Assembly (NCBI RefSeq): GCF_007004655.1 | Contig: NZ_ML660100.1 | Coordinates: 99,135 to 163,134 of the forward strand | Length of the DNA stretch: 64,000 bases | Direction: 5' to 3' | Origin: Exilibacterium tricleocarpae | GTDB taxonomy: Bacteria > Pseudomonadota > Gammaproteobacteria > Pseudomonadales > Cellvibrionaceae | In this document: piece after piece, positions 9,113 through 19,813 of the stretch | Position numbering within the stretch: position 1 is the stretch's first letter | Layout of the letters: each line of letters opens with the position of its first letter | Notes under the pieces: generated by a model | Told to the model about the DNA's origin: nothing | What the model saw: the letters and a program-made list of their open reading frames with translations, nothing else | Database searches by the model: none | Position numbers and translations under genes: made by a program

Positions 9113-12036
9113 GGCGCGGCTCCCCCGTTGGCGGCCAGGTCACTGGCAATCACCGCCCTATCGCCAGGTGACGGCGGCGGTTGCCAGTCGAATGCCTTGG
9201 TGACTGTTAAGGGGGTGGCCAGGGCCGCCGGCGTCAGACCACCGATGCCCATGGGCAGGCCGATAACACCGGCCGGCAGGGCCGCGGTGATGCGCACGCC
9301 CAGGCAAAACTCGAGGCCGGCGGCGCTGAAACTGATGCCGTCGCTGCTGCAAACCTGCAAGCGGGCGGCGTCATCCGGGTGCAGGGCGATATAGTCCCGG
9401 GGCCGGCGCGCCTGAATCGGTTCGGCCCGCTGGCTCAACTCTTCGCTGCCGAAGATATGGTAGAGGGGAACGGGTTGCAGCTTATCGCCGGCGGCCCGAA
9501 ACGCGGGTGGTATCTCGGTAAACCAGGTTGCGGCAGCAGCGGCGGCCGGCTCATCGAGCAGCCGCACGCCGCTGGGGCCGCCCGCCAGTTCGCCGTTGAC
9601 TTCCTGTTGAAACTTGTGGATCGACTGGTTCGAATTCCAGCCCGGTGCCCAGGTTGAGGGGCGCAGTGCCGGCGGCAGGTGGGTGGGATCGCCTTCCATG
9701 GTGAAACCCAGCGCTGACATCGGGTCCGGTGTCTGCTTCGGTTCGCTGACATTGATATGGGCGCGAATCGCGGTGCGGCCGCTGTAGCGGTGCGGCATAC
9801 GCGGTACCTGTCGCCCCTGCGATCGCGCCTCGGCCGGCGGCGCGGCGGCGACAATCTGTGCCAACAGCGGCTGGCTGGCGGCGCAGGCTTTGGTGACCGC
9901 GTCGATTGTTACGTTACCGGCAGCCACTTTCCCGACAGCCACTTTCCCGACAGCCACTTTCCCGACAGTTGCTTTCTCGGTAGCCACTTGCTCGACAGCT
10001 ACTGTCTCAGCAGATGCTCTATCGGCAGTCACTGCATCGATAGCTGCCCAGGCCCCGGGGTTGGCCGCGGTGAGCCACTGCCAGCCGGCGCGGACGTCGG
10101 CGACGCCGGGAAATACAGCGAAGAAACGCTGCGCGCGAGCCTCGCTGTTGACCAGCGTACCCTCGCTTTCGGCGAAGGTGGCGGCGGGCAGCACCCAGTC
10201 GGCTTTGGCCGCCGTTGCGGTCCATTGATGATCGATAACGATCAACTCGTCGAGTCGGTCGAGAGCGGCGTCCAGGCGCCGGCTGTCGCAGCGCCGGTAC
10301 AGATCGTTTTCCAGCACCAGCAGGCGTTTGATCGCACCGTCTTCAACCCCTTCGAGCGTCTGCTCCAAAGTCGCACTGTCGGCGGCGAGCATTGCCGCGC
10401 CTAGGCTGTTGCACTCCGCCAGGCACTGGTGCAGCGGGCAGGGCGCATCGAGTTTGCGTGACAGGGACTTGGCGATATTAGCGGCAGCCTCTAATACGGC
10501 GGTCGACAAGAGCGCGGTGCCGGTAATCACCAGCGGGCGGTTGGCATGGTTCAGCAGCGCACACACCCGGTCTGCCAGTTCGGTTTCCGCCGCGGTCAGG
10601 TCGTTGGGGGCGGGTGCTTCTGAGTTGATACCGTGGGCGATGGCAAAACCGAGGCGGGCGATATCCGCCGGTGCCAGTTGCCGGTTGATGGCCGCGATAG
10701 CGTCGAGATCGGTATTGTCGACGGTGAGTTGTATCAGCGGGTTGCGCGACTGTTGCGCCAACTCCTGAACTGCGGCGTCCTGCCAGGCGGGAATCCCCGC
10801 CGCGGCGGCCAGATCCCGGGCCCGATTGCGCACCGCCTGACGCACTCGCAGCGCCAGTACCGGCGCGGTGTTAAGGATATCTTCACCGAGAATTAAAATG
10901 GCGTCGGCGGTCTCGATATCCGCCGGCGAGGGAATACCGATATCCGGCTGGCGGTAGTTGGTGACGGCAGTCTGCATAATCTGCTGTTCCGCCGCGCTAA
11001 AGCCGCCGCAAAAATGCTGCCGGGCGGCGGTGAGCAGGGCAAAATTATTTTCCAGCGACGTGCGCGGCGAACCGATAACGGCACTGTCGGATCGGGCCAG
11101 CAATTCAGCCAGCGCCCGGTGACCCGCGGCGGCCGTGGCCACCTGTGCCGCTTGGCCGGTGGTCTCCTCGCTGCCGCCCTGGCGGCGCATCACCTGGTGC
11201 AGGCGCTGGTCGCCGTTGACAAAGCCGTAACCAAAGCGCCCGCGATCGCAGAGAAAATAACCGTTCACGTCATTGTGATAGCGGTTGACGATACGCTTCA
11301 GGCGACCGTAACGCTCGCCGGGGCTGGTGTTGCAGCCTACGGCGCAGTGTTGGCAGATGGAGGGCGCACACTGTAGGTCCCACTTGCGGGTGTAGTCCTG
11401 GCTGAAGGTTTTGTCGGTAAATACTCCGGTGGGGCAGACCTCCACCAGGTTGCCGCTGAAGGGGTTCTCGAGCGTACCGTCGCAGTGGCGGCCGAAGTAG
11501 ACGTGGTGGTGTGCACCCAGCATTTGCAGGTCGCTGCCGCCGGCGTAATCCTGGTAGTAGCGCACACACCGGTAGCAGGCGATACAGCGATTCATTTCGT
11601 GGTTGATAAAAGGCCCCAGATACTGATTGCGGTGGGTGCGTTTGGTCTGCTCGTAACGGCGAAACGTGTGCCCGCTCATTTCGGTCATATCCTGCAGGTG
11701 GCACTCGCCGCCCTCTTCGCACACGGGGCAGTCATGGGGGTGATTGGTCATCAACAGTTCGATAATGCCGGCGCGAAAGTCCCGCGCCTGGGGGTCCGCC
11801 ACACTAATGCGGGCGCCTTCGCTGGCGGGCGTCATACAGGCCATGACGATGCGGCCGCGGCTATCGTTTTCGTCCTGGTACTGCTTGACCGCGCACTGGC
11901 GGCAGGCGCCCACCGAACCCAGGCAAGGGTGCCAGCAAAAGTACGGGAGATCGAGCCCGAGCGACAGGCAGGCGTGCAGCAGGTTGTTGCCCGCCGGCAC
12001 TTCATACGCTTTGTCGTCTACGATAATTTTGGTCAT
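9109..12036 (-). CDS. nuoG: NADH-quinone oxidoreductase subunit G
   Basis: At 975 residues this is longer than E. coli NuoG (908). It is the large iron-sulfur subunit of the peripheral arm. The N-terminus has the [2Fe-2S] motif [15 protein letters not shown], then [27 protein letters not shown] and the extra cluster motif CQHCAVGC near residue 228. A molybdopterin-oxidoreductase-like domain follows. An unusual pentapeptide repeat (AVGKV-type) occupies about residues 664-712, encoded by a 15-bp tandem repeat. The gene overlaps both nuoF and nuoH by ATGA. Confidence 0.96.
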   Translation of the reverse strand: MTKIIVDDKAYEVPAGNNLLHACLSLGLDLPYFCWHPCLGSVGACRQCAVKQYQDENDSRGRIVMACMTPASEGARISVADPQARDFRAGIIELLMTNHPHDCPVCEEGGECHLQDMTEMSGHTFRRYEQTKRTHRNQYLGPFINHEMNRCIACYRCVRYYQDYAGGSDLQMLGAHHHVYFGRHCDGTLENPFSGNLVEVCPTGVFTDKTFSQDYTRKWDLQCAPSICQHCAVGCNTSPGERYGRLKRIVNRYHNDVNGYFLCDRGRFGYGFVNGDQRLHQVMRRQGGSEETTGQAAQVATAAAGHRALAELLARSDSAVIGSPRTSLENNFALLTAARQHFCGGFSAAEQQIMQTAVTNYRQPDIGIPSPADIETADAILILGEDILNTAPVLALRVRQAVRNRARDLAAAAGIPAWQDAAVQELAQQSRNPLIQLTVDNTDLDAIAAINRQLAPADIARLGFAIAHGINSEAPAPNDLTAAETELADRVCALLNHANRPLVITGTALLSTAVLEAAANIAKSLSRKLDAPCPLHQCLAECNSLGAAMLAADSATLEQTLEGVEDGAIKRLLVLENDLYRRCDSRRLDAALDRLDELIVIDHQWTATAAKADWVLPAATFAESEGTLVNSEARAQRFFAVFPGVADVRAGWQWLTAANPGAWAAIDAVTADRASAETVAVEQVATEKATVGKVAVGKVAVGKVAAGNVTIDAVTKACAASQPLLAQIVAAAPPAEARSQGRQVPRMPHRYSGRTAIRAHINVSEPKQTPDPMSALGFTMEGDPTHLPPALRPSTWAPGWNSNQSIHKFQQEVNGELAGGPSGVRLLDEPAAAAAATWFTEIPPAFRAAGDKLQPVPLYHIFGSEELSQRAEPIQARRPRDYIALHPDDAARLQVCSSDGISFSAAGLEFCLGVRITAALPAGVIGLPMGIGGLTPAALATPLTVTKAFDWQPPPSPGDRAVIASDLAANGGAAP
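9918..10045. repeat. In-frame 15-bp tandem repeat inside nuoG
   Basis: The unit cccgacagccacttt is nearly perfect at 9918-9962 and decays through about five further degenerate copies to about 10045. On the coding strand it gives pentapeptides such as [15 protein letters not shown] and AAGNV. The gradient of purity is what replication slippage followed by drift would leave. Confidence 0.9.
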
Positions 12037-13484
12037 GGCGCCTTCAACGGTGAGTTTGGTAAATGAGTCTTCAACGGTGAGTTTGGTAAATGAGTCTTCA
12101 ACGGTGAGTTTGGTAAAGGAGCCTCCAACGGCGAGTCCGGTGGAGCGGTCTGTTCCGTCACGGACTTGCGCCGGGCAGCGGACTGCGCGAGCCGCTGCTC
12201 GAACTCGTCGGGGAAATATTTCAGCGCGCTTTCCAACGGCCCCATGGCGCCCGGCGCATGGGCGCAGAAGGTGTTGCCCATATTCAGCATCCAGGTGGCG
12301 CGCTTGAGCCAGTCGAGATCGGCGCGGCTGCCGCGGCCGTGTTCGAGGTTGTCCAGCGCTTTTTCCACCCAGGGCAAGCCGTCGCGGCAGGGCGTGCAGA
12401 AACCGCAGGACTCCTGGGAAAAGAAATGTTCCAGATTTTTCAGCGCGCCGATAAAGTCCACCTGATCGTCAATGACAATCATAGTGCCGGTACCGAGGCG
12501 GCTGCCGAGTTTGCCGATCTCGGTGTAGTCCATCGGGGTGTCCAGGTGTTCGGGCAATAACAGGGGTGTGGAGCCGCCCCCGGGTAGAAACGTTTTCAGT
12601 TGATAACCGTCGCACATACCCCCGGCGTGTTCCTCGATCAGTGTTCGCGCCGTGGTCCCCATCGGCAGTTCCCAGCAGCCGGGGTTGTTGACGCGACCGC
12701 TGACGCCGTAAAGTTTAGTGCCGGCGTCCCCGGTGAGGCTGAGCTGTTTGAACCAGTCGGCGCCGTGCTCGATGATCGGTGGCAGGTTGCACAGGGTTTC
12801 GACATTGTTGACGATGGTGGGCTTGCCCCACAGGCCGCTGACCTGGGGAAAGGGCGGTTTTGCCCGCGGCGTTGCGCGCTTGCCTTCCAGCGAGTTGAGC
12901 AGCGCGGTTTCCTCGCCGCAGATATAGCGCCCGGCGCTGGTGTGCACGTGGAGTTCGAAGCTCCAGTCGCCGCCGAGAATATGTTTGCCCAGGTAGCCTT
13001 TCTTGCGGCACTCGGCGATGGCGGCGTTGAGCAGTTGCGCCGCCTCCACATACTCGCCGCGGATAAAGATATAGCCGATATCGGCCTGCAGGATATAGCC
13101 GCCGACCAGCATACCCTCCACCAGCAGGTGCGGGCAGCCTTCCATCAACAGGCGGTCCTTGAAGGTGCCGGGTTCCATTTCGTCGGCATTGGCGACGATA
13201 TACTTCGGGCGCGGTGCTTTGTCCCCGTCTTTATCCCCCTTTTTGTCCTTATCCCCCTTGTTGTCCTTATCCATAGGGACGAAACTCCACTTCATGCCGG
13301 TGGGAAAACCGGCGCCGCCGCGACCGCGCAACCCCGAATCCTTGAGCAGTTGCAGGCCCTCGGCAGGCGTCATACCGGTAATGACTTTCCTGGCGCCGCT
13401 GTAACCGCCGGCATCTTCATACTGCGCCAGGTCGTAGGGCGGGCGCGACAAATCGATATGCCGGGTCAGCGGTCTGGTGATCAT
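12033..13484 (-). CDS. nuoF: NADH-quinone oxidoreductase subunit F
   Basis: At 483 residues this is longer than E. coli NuoF (445). It is the NADH- and FMN-binding subunit where electrons enter complex I. The glycine-rich RGRGGAGFPTGMKW motif lies near residue 53, and the [4Fe-4S] motif SCGFCTPCRDG near residue 358, with a fourth cysteine in NTFCAHAPG. Two low-complexity additions explain the extra length: a KGDKD-type insert near residues 73-88 and a C-terminal tail of LPNSPLKTH nonapeptide repeats. The end overlaps the nuoG start. Confidence 0.97.
   Translation of the reverse strand: MITRPLTRHIDLSRPPYDLAQYEDAGGYSGARKVITGMTPAEGLQLLKDSGLRGRGGAGFPTGMKWSFVPMDKDNKGDKDKKGDKDGDKAPRPKYIVANADEMEPGTFKDRLLMEGCPHLLVEGMLVGGYILQADIGYIFIRGEYVEAAQLLNAAIAECRKKGYLGKHILGGDWSFELHVHTSAGRYICGEETALLNSLEGKRATPRAKPPFPQVSGLWGKPTIVNNVETLCNLPPIIEHGADWFKQLSLTGDAGTKLYGVSGRVNNPGCWELPMGTTARTLIEEHAGGMCDGYQLKTFLPGGGSTPLLLPEHLDTPMDYTEIGKLGSRLGTGTMIVIDDQVDFIGALKNLEHFFSQESCGFCTPCRDGLPWVEKALDNLEHGRGSRADLDWLKRATWMLNMGNTFCAHAPGAMGPLESALKYFPDEFEQRLAQSAARRKSVTEQTAPPDSPLEAPLPNSPLKTHLPNSPLKTHLPNSPLKAP
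12037..12150. repeat. 27-bp tandem repeat at the 3' end of nuoF
   Basis: Four copies of a 27-bp unit (tcttcaacggtgagtttggt plus aaatgag) encode the C-terminal nonapeptides of NuoF. Copies two and three are nearly identical and the outer copies diverge. The array reaches the ATGA overlap where nuoG translation starts, so its length sets the sequence that leads ribosomes into nuoG. Confidence 0.9.
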
Positions 13485-13990
13485 GAGTTTTGCTCCGCCG
13501 CTGTATCGGCCAGCAGCGCGTCGATGCCCGCCGCTGACAGGTGCGTGTACAATTGCATATTTTTCAGCAGCACCGGTGCCCGGTCACAGGCGCCCTGGCA
13601 GGTGACCGGCAGCAGCGTAAATTTGTTGTCGGGGCTGGTCTCGCCGTAGTCGATGCCCAGTCGTTCCTGAATACGGGCTTTCACCTGCTCGCAGCCGAGC
13701 ATCCAGCAACTGATACCGTCGCACAGCATCAGCATATTTTCCCCCACCGGGCGGCGGAAAATCAGGCTGTAAAACGTTGCCACACCGTCGAGTTGTTCCG
13801 CCGACATCTCCAGCAGTTTGGCCACCGCCCGCAGCGACTCGTCGGAGACCCAGCCGCGATATTTCTGCACCACCTTCAGCGCTTCGATGGAGGCGGCCTG
13901 GGGGTACTCGTAGTGAGAGACTTCGGCGCGAATCTCGGCAATTTCCGCTTCGCTGAGACTGCTTATCAGTGTCGGTTGCGCGTCTGTCAT
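13481..13990 (-). CDS. nuoE: NADH-quinone oxidoreductase subunit E
   Basis: This 169-residue thioredoxin-like [2Fe-2S] subunit (cluster N1a) is partner of NuoF. The ligand cysteines are in CDGISC near residue 88 and in TCQGACDRAP near residue 131. An N-terminal helical domain precedes the fold, as usual. Its stop overlaps the nuoF ATG (ATGA), and it starts 38 bp after nuoCD. Confidence 0.97.
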   Translation of the reverse strand: MTDAQPTLISSLSEAEIAEIRAEVSHYEYPQAASIEALKVVQKYRGWVSDESLRAVAKLLEMSAEQLDGVATFYSLIFRRPVGENMLMLCDGISCWMLGCEQVKARIQERLGIDYGETSPDNKFTLLPVTCQGACDRAPVLLKNMQLYTHLSAAGIDALLADTAAEQNS

Positions 13991-14028
13991 CGAATAACCT
14001 CACTTGGTTTGTCGGTTGTTACCCGGTG

Positions 14029-15789
14029 CTATCTGTCCACATCCGCCATCACGAAGTCGATACTGGCGATAATCGCGATCAAATCGGCGATAAACAGATC
14101 GCGGCTGATCAGCGGAATCATTTGCAAGTGCGGGAAGCTCGGGGTGCGAATCCGGGTCCGGTAACTGCTGGTGCCGCCATCGGACACCAGGTAATAGCTG
14201 TTGATTCCCTTGGTGGCTTCAATGCCCACGCAGGCCTCACCGGCGGGGATGACCGGTCCCCAGGTGGTGTTGACGAAGTGTTGGATCAGCGTTTCGATAT
14301 CGCGCAGGGTGCGCTCTTTCGGCGGCGGCGTGGTGAGCGGATGAAACGCTTTGTAAGGGCCCGCCGGCATATTCTCGAGACACTGCTCGATAATGCGCAG
14401 GCTCTGGCGGATTTCCTCGGCGCGCACCGCCGCCCGGTCGTAGCTGTCGCCGCTGGCGCCGACTGGAATTTCAAACTCGAACTGGTCGTAGCCGCTGTAG
14501 GGGCGCTGTTTGCGGTAGTCCCACGCGTAGCCGGTTGCGCGCAGGCCGGCGCCGGTGACACCCCAGTCCAGGGCCTCGGCGGTGGAGTAGTCGCCGATGG
14601 CCCGGGTGCGCTGTTTGACGATGCTGTTGTCCATCACCATTTTCTGGTAGTGGTCGAGGCGTTTGGGCATCCAGGCGAGCAGTTCGCGGATGGCGATGTC
14701 CCAGCCCTTAGGCAGGTCCTGAGCCACGCCGCCGATGCGAAACCAGCCGCTGTGCATGCGCCCGCCGGTGATCGATGAGATGATATCGAACACTTTTTCG
14801 CGGTCGATAAACATGTAAAAGACGGGTGAGAGCTGGCCCACATCCTGGGCGAAGGTGCCGTAGAACACCAGGTGGCTGGCGACCCGGTAGAGTTCGCTCA
14901 ACAGGACTCGAATCACTTGCGCCCGCGGCGGCACCTCAATGCCGGCAAGCTTTTCCACTGTCATTACATAGGGCAGGTTGTTCATACAGCCGCCCAGGTA
15001 GTCGACGCGGTCGGTATAGGGGATAAATGTGTGCCAGCTCTGGCGTTCCCCCATTTTTTCGGCGCCGCGGTGGTGATAGCCGATATCCGGCACGGCATCG
15101 ACGATCTGTTCGCCGTCCAGTTGCAGGGCGATACGAAACACGCCGTGCACACTCGGGTGATTGGGGCCGAGGTTGAGAAACATAAAATCGCTGGTGTCGC
15201 GGGTGCGCCGCATACCCCAGGCCTCGGGATCGAAACGCAGCGCCTCCTGCTCGCGCTCCAGCTTTTCCTCCGGCAGGCTGAACGGTTCCATCTCGGTGGC
15301 TCGCGCCGGGTGATCCTTGCGCAGCGGATGGCCCTCCCAGGTGGGCGGTGTCAGGATACGGGCGAGAAAGGGATGGCCCGTGAATTCGATGCCGAACATA
15401 TCCCAGACTTCGCGTTCGTACCAGTTGGCGTTGGGCCAGATATCGCAACAGCTCGGCAGTGTCGCATCGTCGATTGGCAGCGCCACTTTCAGGCGCAGGT
15501 CGCGGTTGCGGGAGAAGGACATCAGGTGGTAGACGGCTGTGAAGTCCGCCGGCGGCTGTCCGGCCCGGTGCTGGCGCAGGCGCTCGTCGATGGCGGTGAG
15601 GTCCAACAGCATCTCATAGCCCTGGCGTTTGGCGTCGGCCAGGGCGCGGTGGATATGGTCGCGCCCGATCCAGGCCGTGCTGATGCCGTCGGCGGTGTCC
15701 TGGGTGCTGACGCCGTCGTCGCCAAAGAGTCCGGTGAACAGCGCTGCCGGTGAGTCAGCGTTTGTTTGTTGCTGTTCGGCCAAGGCCAT
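14029..15789 (-). CDS. nuoCD: NADH-quinone oxidoreductase fused subunit C/D
   Basis: At 586 residues this is the fused NuoC-NuoD form seen in enterobacteria and many other gammaproteobacteria. The NuoC part (residues 1 to about 185) contains [18 protein letters not shown]. The NuoD 49-kDa part begins near residue 200 with [14 protein letters not shown] and contains [11 protein letters not shown], which contributes to the quinone pocket. The C-terminus ends VMADVDR, as is typical. A 365-bp spacer with a MITE-like element separates it from nuoB. Confidence 0.97.
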   Translation of the reverse strand: MALAEQQQTNADSPAALFTGLFGDDGVSTQDTADGISTAWIGRDHIHRALADAKRQGYEMLLDLTAIDERLRQHRAGQPPADFTAVYHLMSFSRNRDLRLKVALPIDDATLPSCCDIWPNANWYEREVWDMFGIEFTGHPFLARILTPPTWEGHPLRKDHPARATEMEPFSLPEEKLEREQEALRFDPEAWGMRRTRDTSDFMFLNLGPNHPSVHGVFRIALQLDGEQIVDAVPDIGYHHRGAEKMGERQSWHTFIPYTDRVDYLGGCMNNLPYVMTVEKLAGIEVPPRAQVIRVLLSELYRVASHLVFYGTFAQDVGQLSPVFYMFIDREKVFDIISSITGGRMHSGWFRIGGVAQDLPKGWDIAIRELLAWMPKRLDHYQKMVMDNSIVKQRTRAIGDYSTAEALDWGVTGAGLRATGYAWDYRKQRPYSGYDQFEFEIPVGASGDSYDRAAVRAEEIRQSLRIIEQCLENMPAGPYKAFHPLTTPPPKERTLRDIETLIQHFVNTTWGPVIPAGEACVGIEATKGINSYYLVSDGGTSSYRTRIRTPSFPHLQMIPLISRDLFIADLIAIIASIDFVMADVDR

Positions 15790-15869
15790 GATTTTTCCTT
15801 TGTTCTAAACTTGCTCCAGCCTGAGTAGCTCTTGCATTGGGTGCCTACTTTCGCCTAACGCGCCTAATT

Positions 15870-16116
15870 CTGGTGGCGCTTTAGCAACGATGTGCCAACT
15901 GACCCGGTCTGCCTCGGGATAGGGCTTTCAGAAACACGCCGTTAACCCCTCCCTGGGGACTCTCTTCGGCATCCGTGCCTCAGAAGGTTTCTGAAAGCCC
16001 TATCCCGAGGCAGACCTACCCCCGAAATTTTTAATCGAGATCGCTTAACCTAGTGTGACGGTCCATAGACTATGCAAATCCCCTCGATTACCACCAAATT
16101 TAGACGCCTGAAGCGA
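15870..16116. mobile_element. MITE-like hairpin element, copy E2
   Basis: Perfect 30-bp inverted arms (15906-15935 and 15987-16016, starting ggtctgcctcggg) enclose a 51-nt core beginning acgccgttaacccctccctg. The flanks gatgtgccaactgaccc (left) and taatcgagatc (right) match E1 in the reverse orientation. The arms differ from those of E1 at about seven positions, each matched by a compensating change. It accounts for most of the spacer between nuoB and nuoCD (15790-16154), where I see no gene. Confidence 0.85.
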
Positions 16117-16154
16117 CAGCAGGTGTTCGAAGCGAGCGCCAGTCTGGTCCGGCC

Positions 16155-16871
16155 TCAAACTTGATCCGGCGGCCGCAGTGTGGTCACCTGCCGGCGCTGT
16201 TCACGCAGTTCGTCGCGAAAACAACGGGCGCCGTCCTTGTCCATATGCGCCTGGTAAACACCCTGGTCGCCCACCAGCCACGACAGCGGTCGCCGCTCTT
16301 TGCCGATGGCCTCCTGCAGCAGTGTCAAACCCTGCAACAGGGCCTCCGGGCGCGGCGGGCAGCCGGGCACGTAGACGTCTACCGGTAAAAATTTGTCCAC
16401 CCCCTGCACCACGGAATAAATGTCGTACATGCCGCCGGAGTTGGCGCAGGAGCCCATGGAGATAATCCAGCGCGGCTCCAGTAACTGGTCGTAGAGGCGT
16501 TTGACCACCGGCGCCATCTTGCGAAACACGGTGCCGGAGATCACCATCAGATCGGCCTGGCGCGGCGTTGCGCGGATGACCTCGGCACCAAAACGGGCGA
16601 TATCGTGGCGACTGGTAAACGCGGTGGCCATCTCCACATAGCAACACGACAGGCCGAAGTTAAACGGCCACAGGGAGTTTTTGCGACCCCAGTTGATCAT
16701 GTCGTCGAGGCGGGCGAATAACATGTTGCGCTTTAGCGCTTCGTCAAAGCTCTGGTCCGCGATCTTGCCCTCGGCATTGGGGCCGCTGGCATTGCCGCCG
16801 GCGAGCGGGGCGCCGCCGGGAAGCTGCTGGGCGGGAATTAAATCTTCCGGTTTGGTGAGACTCCAGCGCAT
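16155..16871 (-). CDS. nuoB: NADH-quinone oxidoreductase subunit B
   Basis: This 238-residue subunit (E. coli 220) carries cluster N2, the final electron donor to quinone. The ligands are the tandem cysteines in SCCYVEM near residue 74, GSCANSGG near residue 140 and PGCPPRPEA near residue 167. The ATG at 16871 overlaps the nuoA stop codon by one base (TAATG). A longer frame upstream would only read nuoA sequence in another frame. Confidence 0.97.
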   Translation of the reverse strand: MRWSLTKPEDLIPAQQLPGGAPLAGGNASGPNAEGKIADQSFDEALKRNMLFARLDDMINWGRKNSLWPFNFGLSCCYVEMATAFTSRHDIARFGAEVIRATPRQADLMVISGTVFRKMAPVVKRLYDQLLEPRWIISMGSCANSGGMYDIYSVVQGVDKFLPVDVYVPGCPPRPEALLQGLTLLQEAIGKERRPLSWLVGDQGVYQAHMDKDGARCFRDELREQRRQVTTLRPPDQV

Positions 16872-17362
16872 TATTGCCGCTCCTGTGTCGATGCCGGCGG
16901 TTCGGGTGCAAGGCCGGGGGTGGGCGAGCCGGGTGCCGCTAAGTCGTCTGCAAGGTCGGCCGCACGCCGCTCGCGGCCGCTCAGGCGGCGGCTGTCGCGG
17001 CGCCAGTCGAGAGCGCCGAGCTTCCACAGATAGGCGAGACCGGTCAGCAGTATCACGATAAAGATCACCGCCTCGATAAAGCCGGCCATACCCGACTCGC
17101 GAAAGCCGATCACCCAGGCGAATAAAAATACCGCCTCCAGGTCGAAGATCACGAAAAAGATCGCCACCAGAAAAAACGGCGCGGAAAAACGCAGTTGCGC
17201 ATCGCCGACGGATACCACGCCGGATTCGAATGGCTCGCCGGTGGCTTTGTCGCGGCGGCGCTGCCCGAGCAGGTGAGACAGCAGCAGGATCAAGGCTACC
17301 AGACCGATAACGGCCAGAAAGTACAGCAGCAAACCCGCCAGGTTTTCAGTATCCCCAGACAT
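16871..17362 (-). CDS. nuoA: NADH-quinone oxidoreductase subunit A
   Basis: This 163-residue membrane subunit (E. coli 147) has three transmembrane helices. The loop segment [10 protein letters not shown] and the helix [15 protein letters not shown] are signatures. An extra hydrophilic, proline-rich C-terminal tail ([15 protein letters not shown]) is unusual and may be lineage-specific. AGGGG about nine bases before the ATG supports the start. It is the first gene of the operon. Confidence 0.96.
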   Translation of the reverse strand: MSGDTENLAGLLLYFLAVIGLVALILLLSHLLGQRRRDKATGEPFESGVVSVGDAQLRFSAPFFLVAIFFVIFDLEAVFLFAWVIGFRESGMAGFIEAVIFIVILLTGLAYLWKLGALDWRRDSRRLSGRERRAADLADDLAAPGSPTPGLAPEPPASTQERQ

Positions 17363-18139
17363 AACGCAGTCCCCTGGTTGACAGATGCGGTTAGTGGACT
17401 AGGTCACGGTGCTGGTTGCGGCGGGGCGGGGGCCGGTTGGCCCGCTGGTTATGCCCGGGGCCGGGTGGTTTGAGCAACAGTCGCCTGCGCGTCGATCGCC
17501 ACCCGGCGGGGCCGGTCCCGGTCAGAAGACCAGGTGGAATCGTCTCGCAACATGTCGGTACATCATTCGTCGGACTACTACTCAGATTACTGCTCGGACT
17601 ACATCTCAGGCTAAAGCTCGAACTACCTCTCGGACTACATCGACCCGGCATATGACTGTCTCCGTTTGGTTACGGAGGTCGTTGCCTTACTGCTGCCCTA
17701 TTTCGATGTTCCTCTCTATCGCGTCATCGCGTCATCGTCTATCGCGTTACTGCAGCCGCGAGAGGGGTAACCGGAACATCCGGGTAAAGACGTCGGCCTT
17801 CGGTTTTGGGTGATCCATCGTATGGATGATTGAACCACTGAACCTCTGTTTTTTTGTATTAAGATGTCAGGCTATAAGCGAGTGACCCTTAATGACTTAT
17901 TAGTATAGCTGTTTTTGTTAGACATGGTTGGCGGATAGGGTCGGCGCAAGTAAAGGAGAGATGCAGGCGTTTCTGTTTATATAGATTAGAAATATTAAGG
18001 TGCCTGCCACCAGCCGCTACAACCATCGGTAAAAGTACCGCGCTTTTTTCATCGGTGCAAGCGTGGCGCTGGTCCCGGCACTCGAGTACACTGCCGGCTG
18101 CCGCCAAGCGCCAAGTATAAAGGTAAGGAAAACAAAATC
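17363..18139. other. Divergent nuoA-murJ spacer with degenerate short repeats
   Basis: This 777-bp gene-free stretch must contain the promoters of nuoA (minus) and murJ (plus), but I cannot assign confident -35/-10 boxes. At 17567-17645 a degenerate 12-18-nt unit around ctcggactacat recurs about five times, and at 17711-17752 atcgcgtc recurs. The rest is AT-richer and shows no gene. An rpsT gene, which precedes murJ in pseudomonads, is not present. Confidence 0.6.
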
Positions 18140-19717
18140 TTGTCTGATGTTCCTAAGCCAGAATCTGCACCGCCGCAGTTGTTGAAGTCCAGTGCGGTCG
18201 TGGGCTCGATGACGATGCTGTCGCGGGTGTTGGGCCTCGCGCGCGATATCGTGTTTGCCCGCTTTGTCGGCTCCGAGGCCGGCGCCGACGCGTTCTTTGT
18301 CGCCTTTAAGATTCCCAACTTTCTGCGCCGACTGTTTGCGGAGGGCGCTTTTGCCCAGGCGTTTGTGCCGGTGCTGTCGGAATACCGCCAGCGCGGCAAC
18401 CGCGCTGCGGTCAGGGCGTTGCTGGATCGGGTGGCCGGTTGTCTGGGGCTGACCCTGGTGGGGGTAACGGCACTGGCGGTGCTCGGCGCGCCCGTTCTGA
18501 CCATGGTCTTTGCCCCGGGTTTTATGGGGCAGGAGGCGAAATTTGCCCTCGCCAGCGAGATGATCCGCATCACCTTCCCCTACCTGCTGTTGATTTCGCT
18601 TACCGGCTTTGCCGGCGCTGTGCTCAACAGTTACGACCGTTTTGCGGTGCCGGCGTTTACGCCGGTGTTGTTGAATATTGCGATGATCTGCGCGGCGGTG
18701 CTGCTGTCGCCGTATTTCGATCCGCCGGTGTTGGCGCTGGCCTGGGGTGTCTTGACCGCAGGTGTGGTGCAGTTTTTATTTCAATTGCCGTTTCTGCTGC
18801 GGCTCGGATTAATGCCCCACCCCAAGGTCGACTGGGGTGATCCGGGGGTACGCAGAATTCTGGCGCTGATGGCACCGGCCATCTTCGGCGTTTCCGTCAG
18901 CCAGATCAACCTGCTGCTGGATACGGTTATCGCCTCGTTTTTGCCCACCGGCAGTGTCTCCTGGCTCTATTATTCGGATCGGCTGGCCGAGCTGCCGCTG
19001 GGGGTGTTCGGCATCGCCGTGGCGACGGTCATTCTGCCGAGTCTGTCCCGGCATCACGCCGGCGCCGGCGCACAACAGTTTTCCGCCACCCTGGACTGGG
19101 CCCTGCGCGTTATTTTGCTGGTTGCGGTGCCGGCGGCACTGGCGCTGATACTGTTGGCCGAACCTATCCTCTACACGCTGTTTCAGTACGGCAAGACCAC
19201 CGCCCGCGATGTCGCCATGGCGGGTCTCAGCCTGCGCGCCTATGCTCTGGGGCTGGTGGCGTTTATGCTGATCAAGGTTTTGGCACCGGGTTACTTTGCC
19301 CGTCAGGATATGAAAACCCCGGTAAAAATCGGCATCGTCGCCATGGTAGCCAATATGGGGCTGAATGTGGCGCTGGTGCTGCCGTTGTATTTCTATTTCA
19401 ATATCGGTCATGTGGGGCTGGCCCTGGCGACAGCGCTGGCGGCCTATCTCAATGCCGGTTTGCTGTTGCGGGGCTTGTGGCGGCGGGTGTATCAACCCGG
19501 GCCGGGTTGGGGCCGGCTGGCGTGGCAGTTCGGCGCCGCCAATGCGGCCATGGCGGCAATGCTGGTGCTGCTGTTACAGCAAGCCGATGGCTGGGATGTT
19601 TGGGGCTGGCAGACCAGAGTTGGGTATCTGGCTGGGCTGTGTGTTGCGGGTTTCCTGACCTACACGGTGGCGTTGGCGGTTACAGGTGTCAGGGCAAACG
19701 ACTTTCGCAAGCGCTAG
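18140..19717 (+). CDS. murJ: Lipid II flippase MurJ
   Basis: This 525-residue MOP-superfamily protein has 14 predicted transmembrane helices and moves lipid II across the inner membrane for peptidoglycan synthesis. The N-terminal VGSMTMLSRVLGLARDIVFA, the arginine-containing NFLRRLFAEGAFAQAFVPV and KVLAPGYFARQD match the family. I accept a TTG start at 18140 because the MTMLSRVLG segment normally lies about 13 residues in and AAGGA precedes the TTG. The next ATG (18209) would trim the first helix. Confidence 0.95.
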   Translation: MSDVPKPESAPPQLLKSSAVVGSMTMLSRVLGLARDIVFARFVGSEAGADAFFVAFKIPNFLRRLFAEGAFAQAFVPVLSEYRQRGNRAAVRALLDRVAGCLGLTLVGVTALAVLGAPVLTMVFAPGFMGQEAKFALASEMIRITFPYLLLISLTGFAGAVLNSYDRFAVPAFTPVLLNIAMICAAVLLSPYFDPPVLALAWGVLTAGVVQFLFQLPFLLRLGLMPHPKVDWGDPGVRRILALMAPAIFGVSVSQINLLLDTVIASFLPTGSVSWLYYSDRLAELPLGVFGIAVATVILPSLSRHHAGAGAQQFSATLDWALRVILLVAVPAALALILLAEPILYTLFQYGKTTARDVAMAGLSLRAYALGLVAFMLIKVLAPGYFARQDMKTPVKIGIVAMVANMGLNVALVLPLYFYFNIGHVGLALATALAAYLNAGLLLRGLWRRVYQPGPGWGRLAWQFGAANAAMAAMLVLLLQQADGWDVWGWQTRVGYLAGLCVAGFLTYTVALAVTGVRANDFRKR

Positions 19718-19813
19718 ACGACTCCCGGCATTGCCATCCCGGCGGATTGAACTAGTATTGTGCTAACACCCGAGAATGAATAAAGCGTCCGGCGACACCC
19801 CCGGCGAACTTCA

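Noticed and set aside
17889..18107. A small frame upstream of murJ, where rpsT lies in pseudomonads
   Set aside because: The translation has no similarity to ribosomal protein S20 and contains several cysteines.
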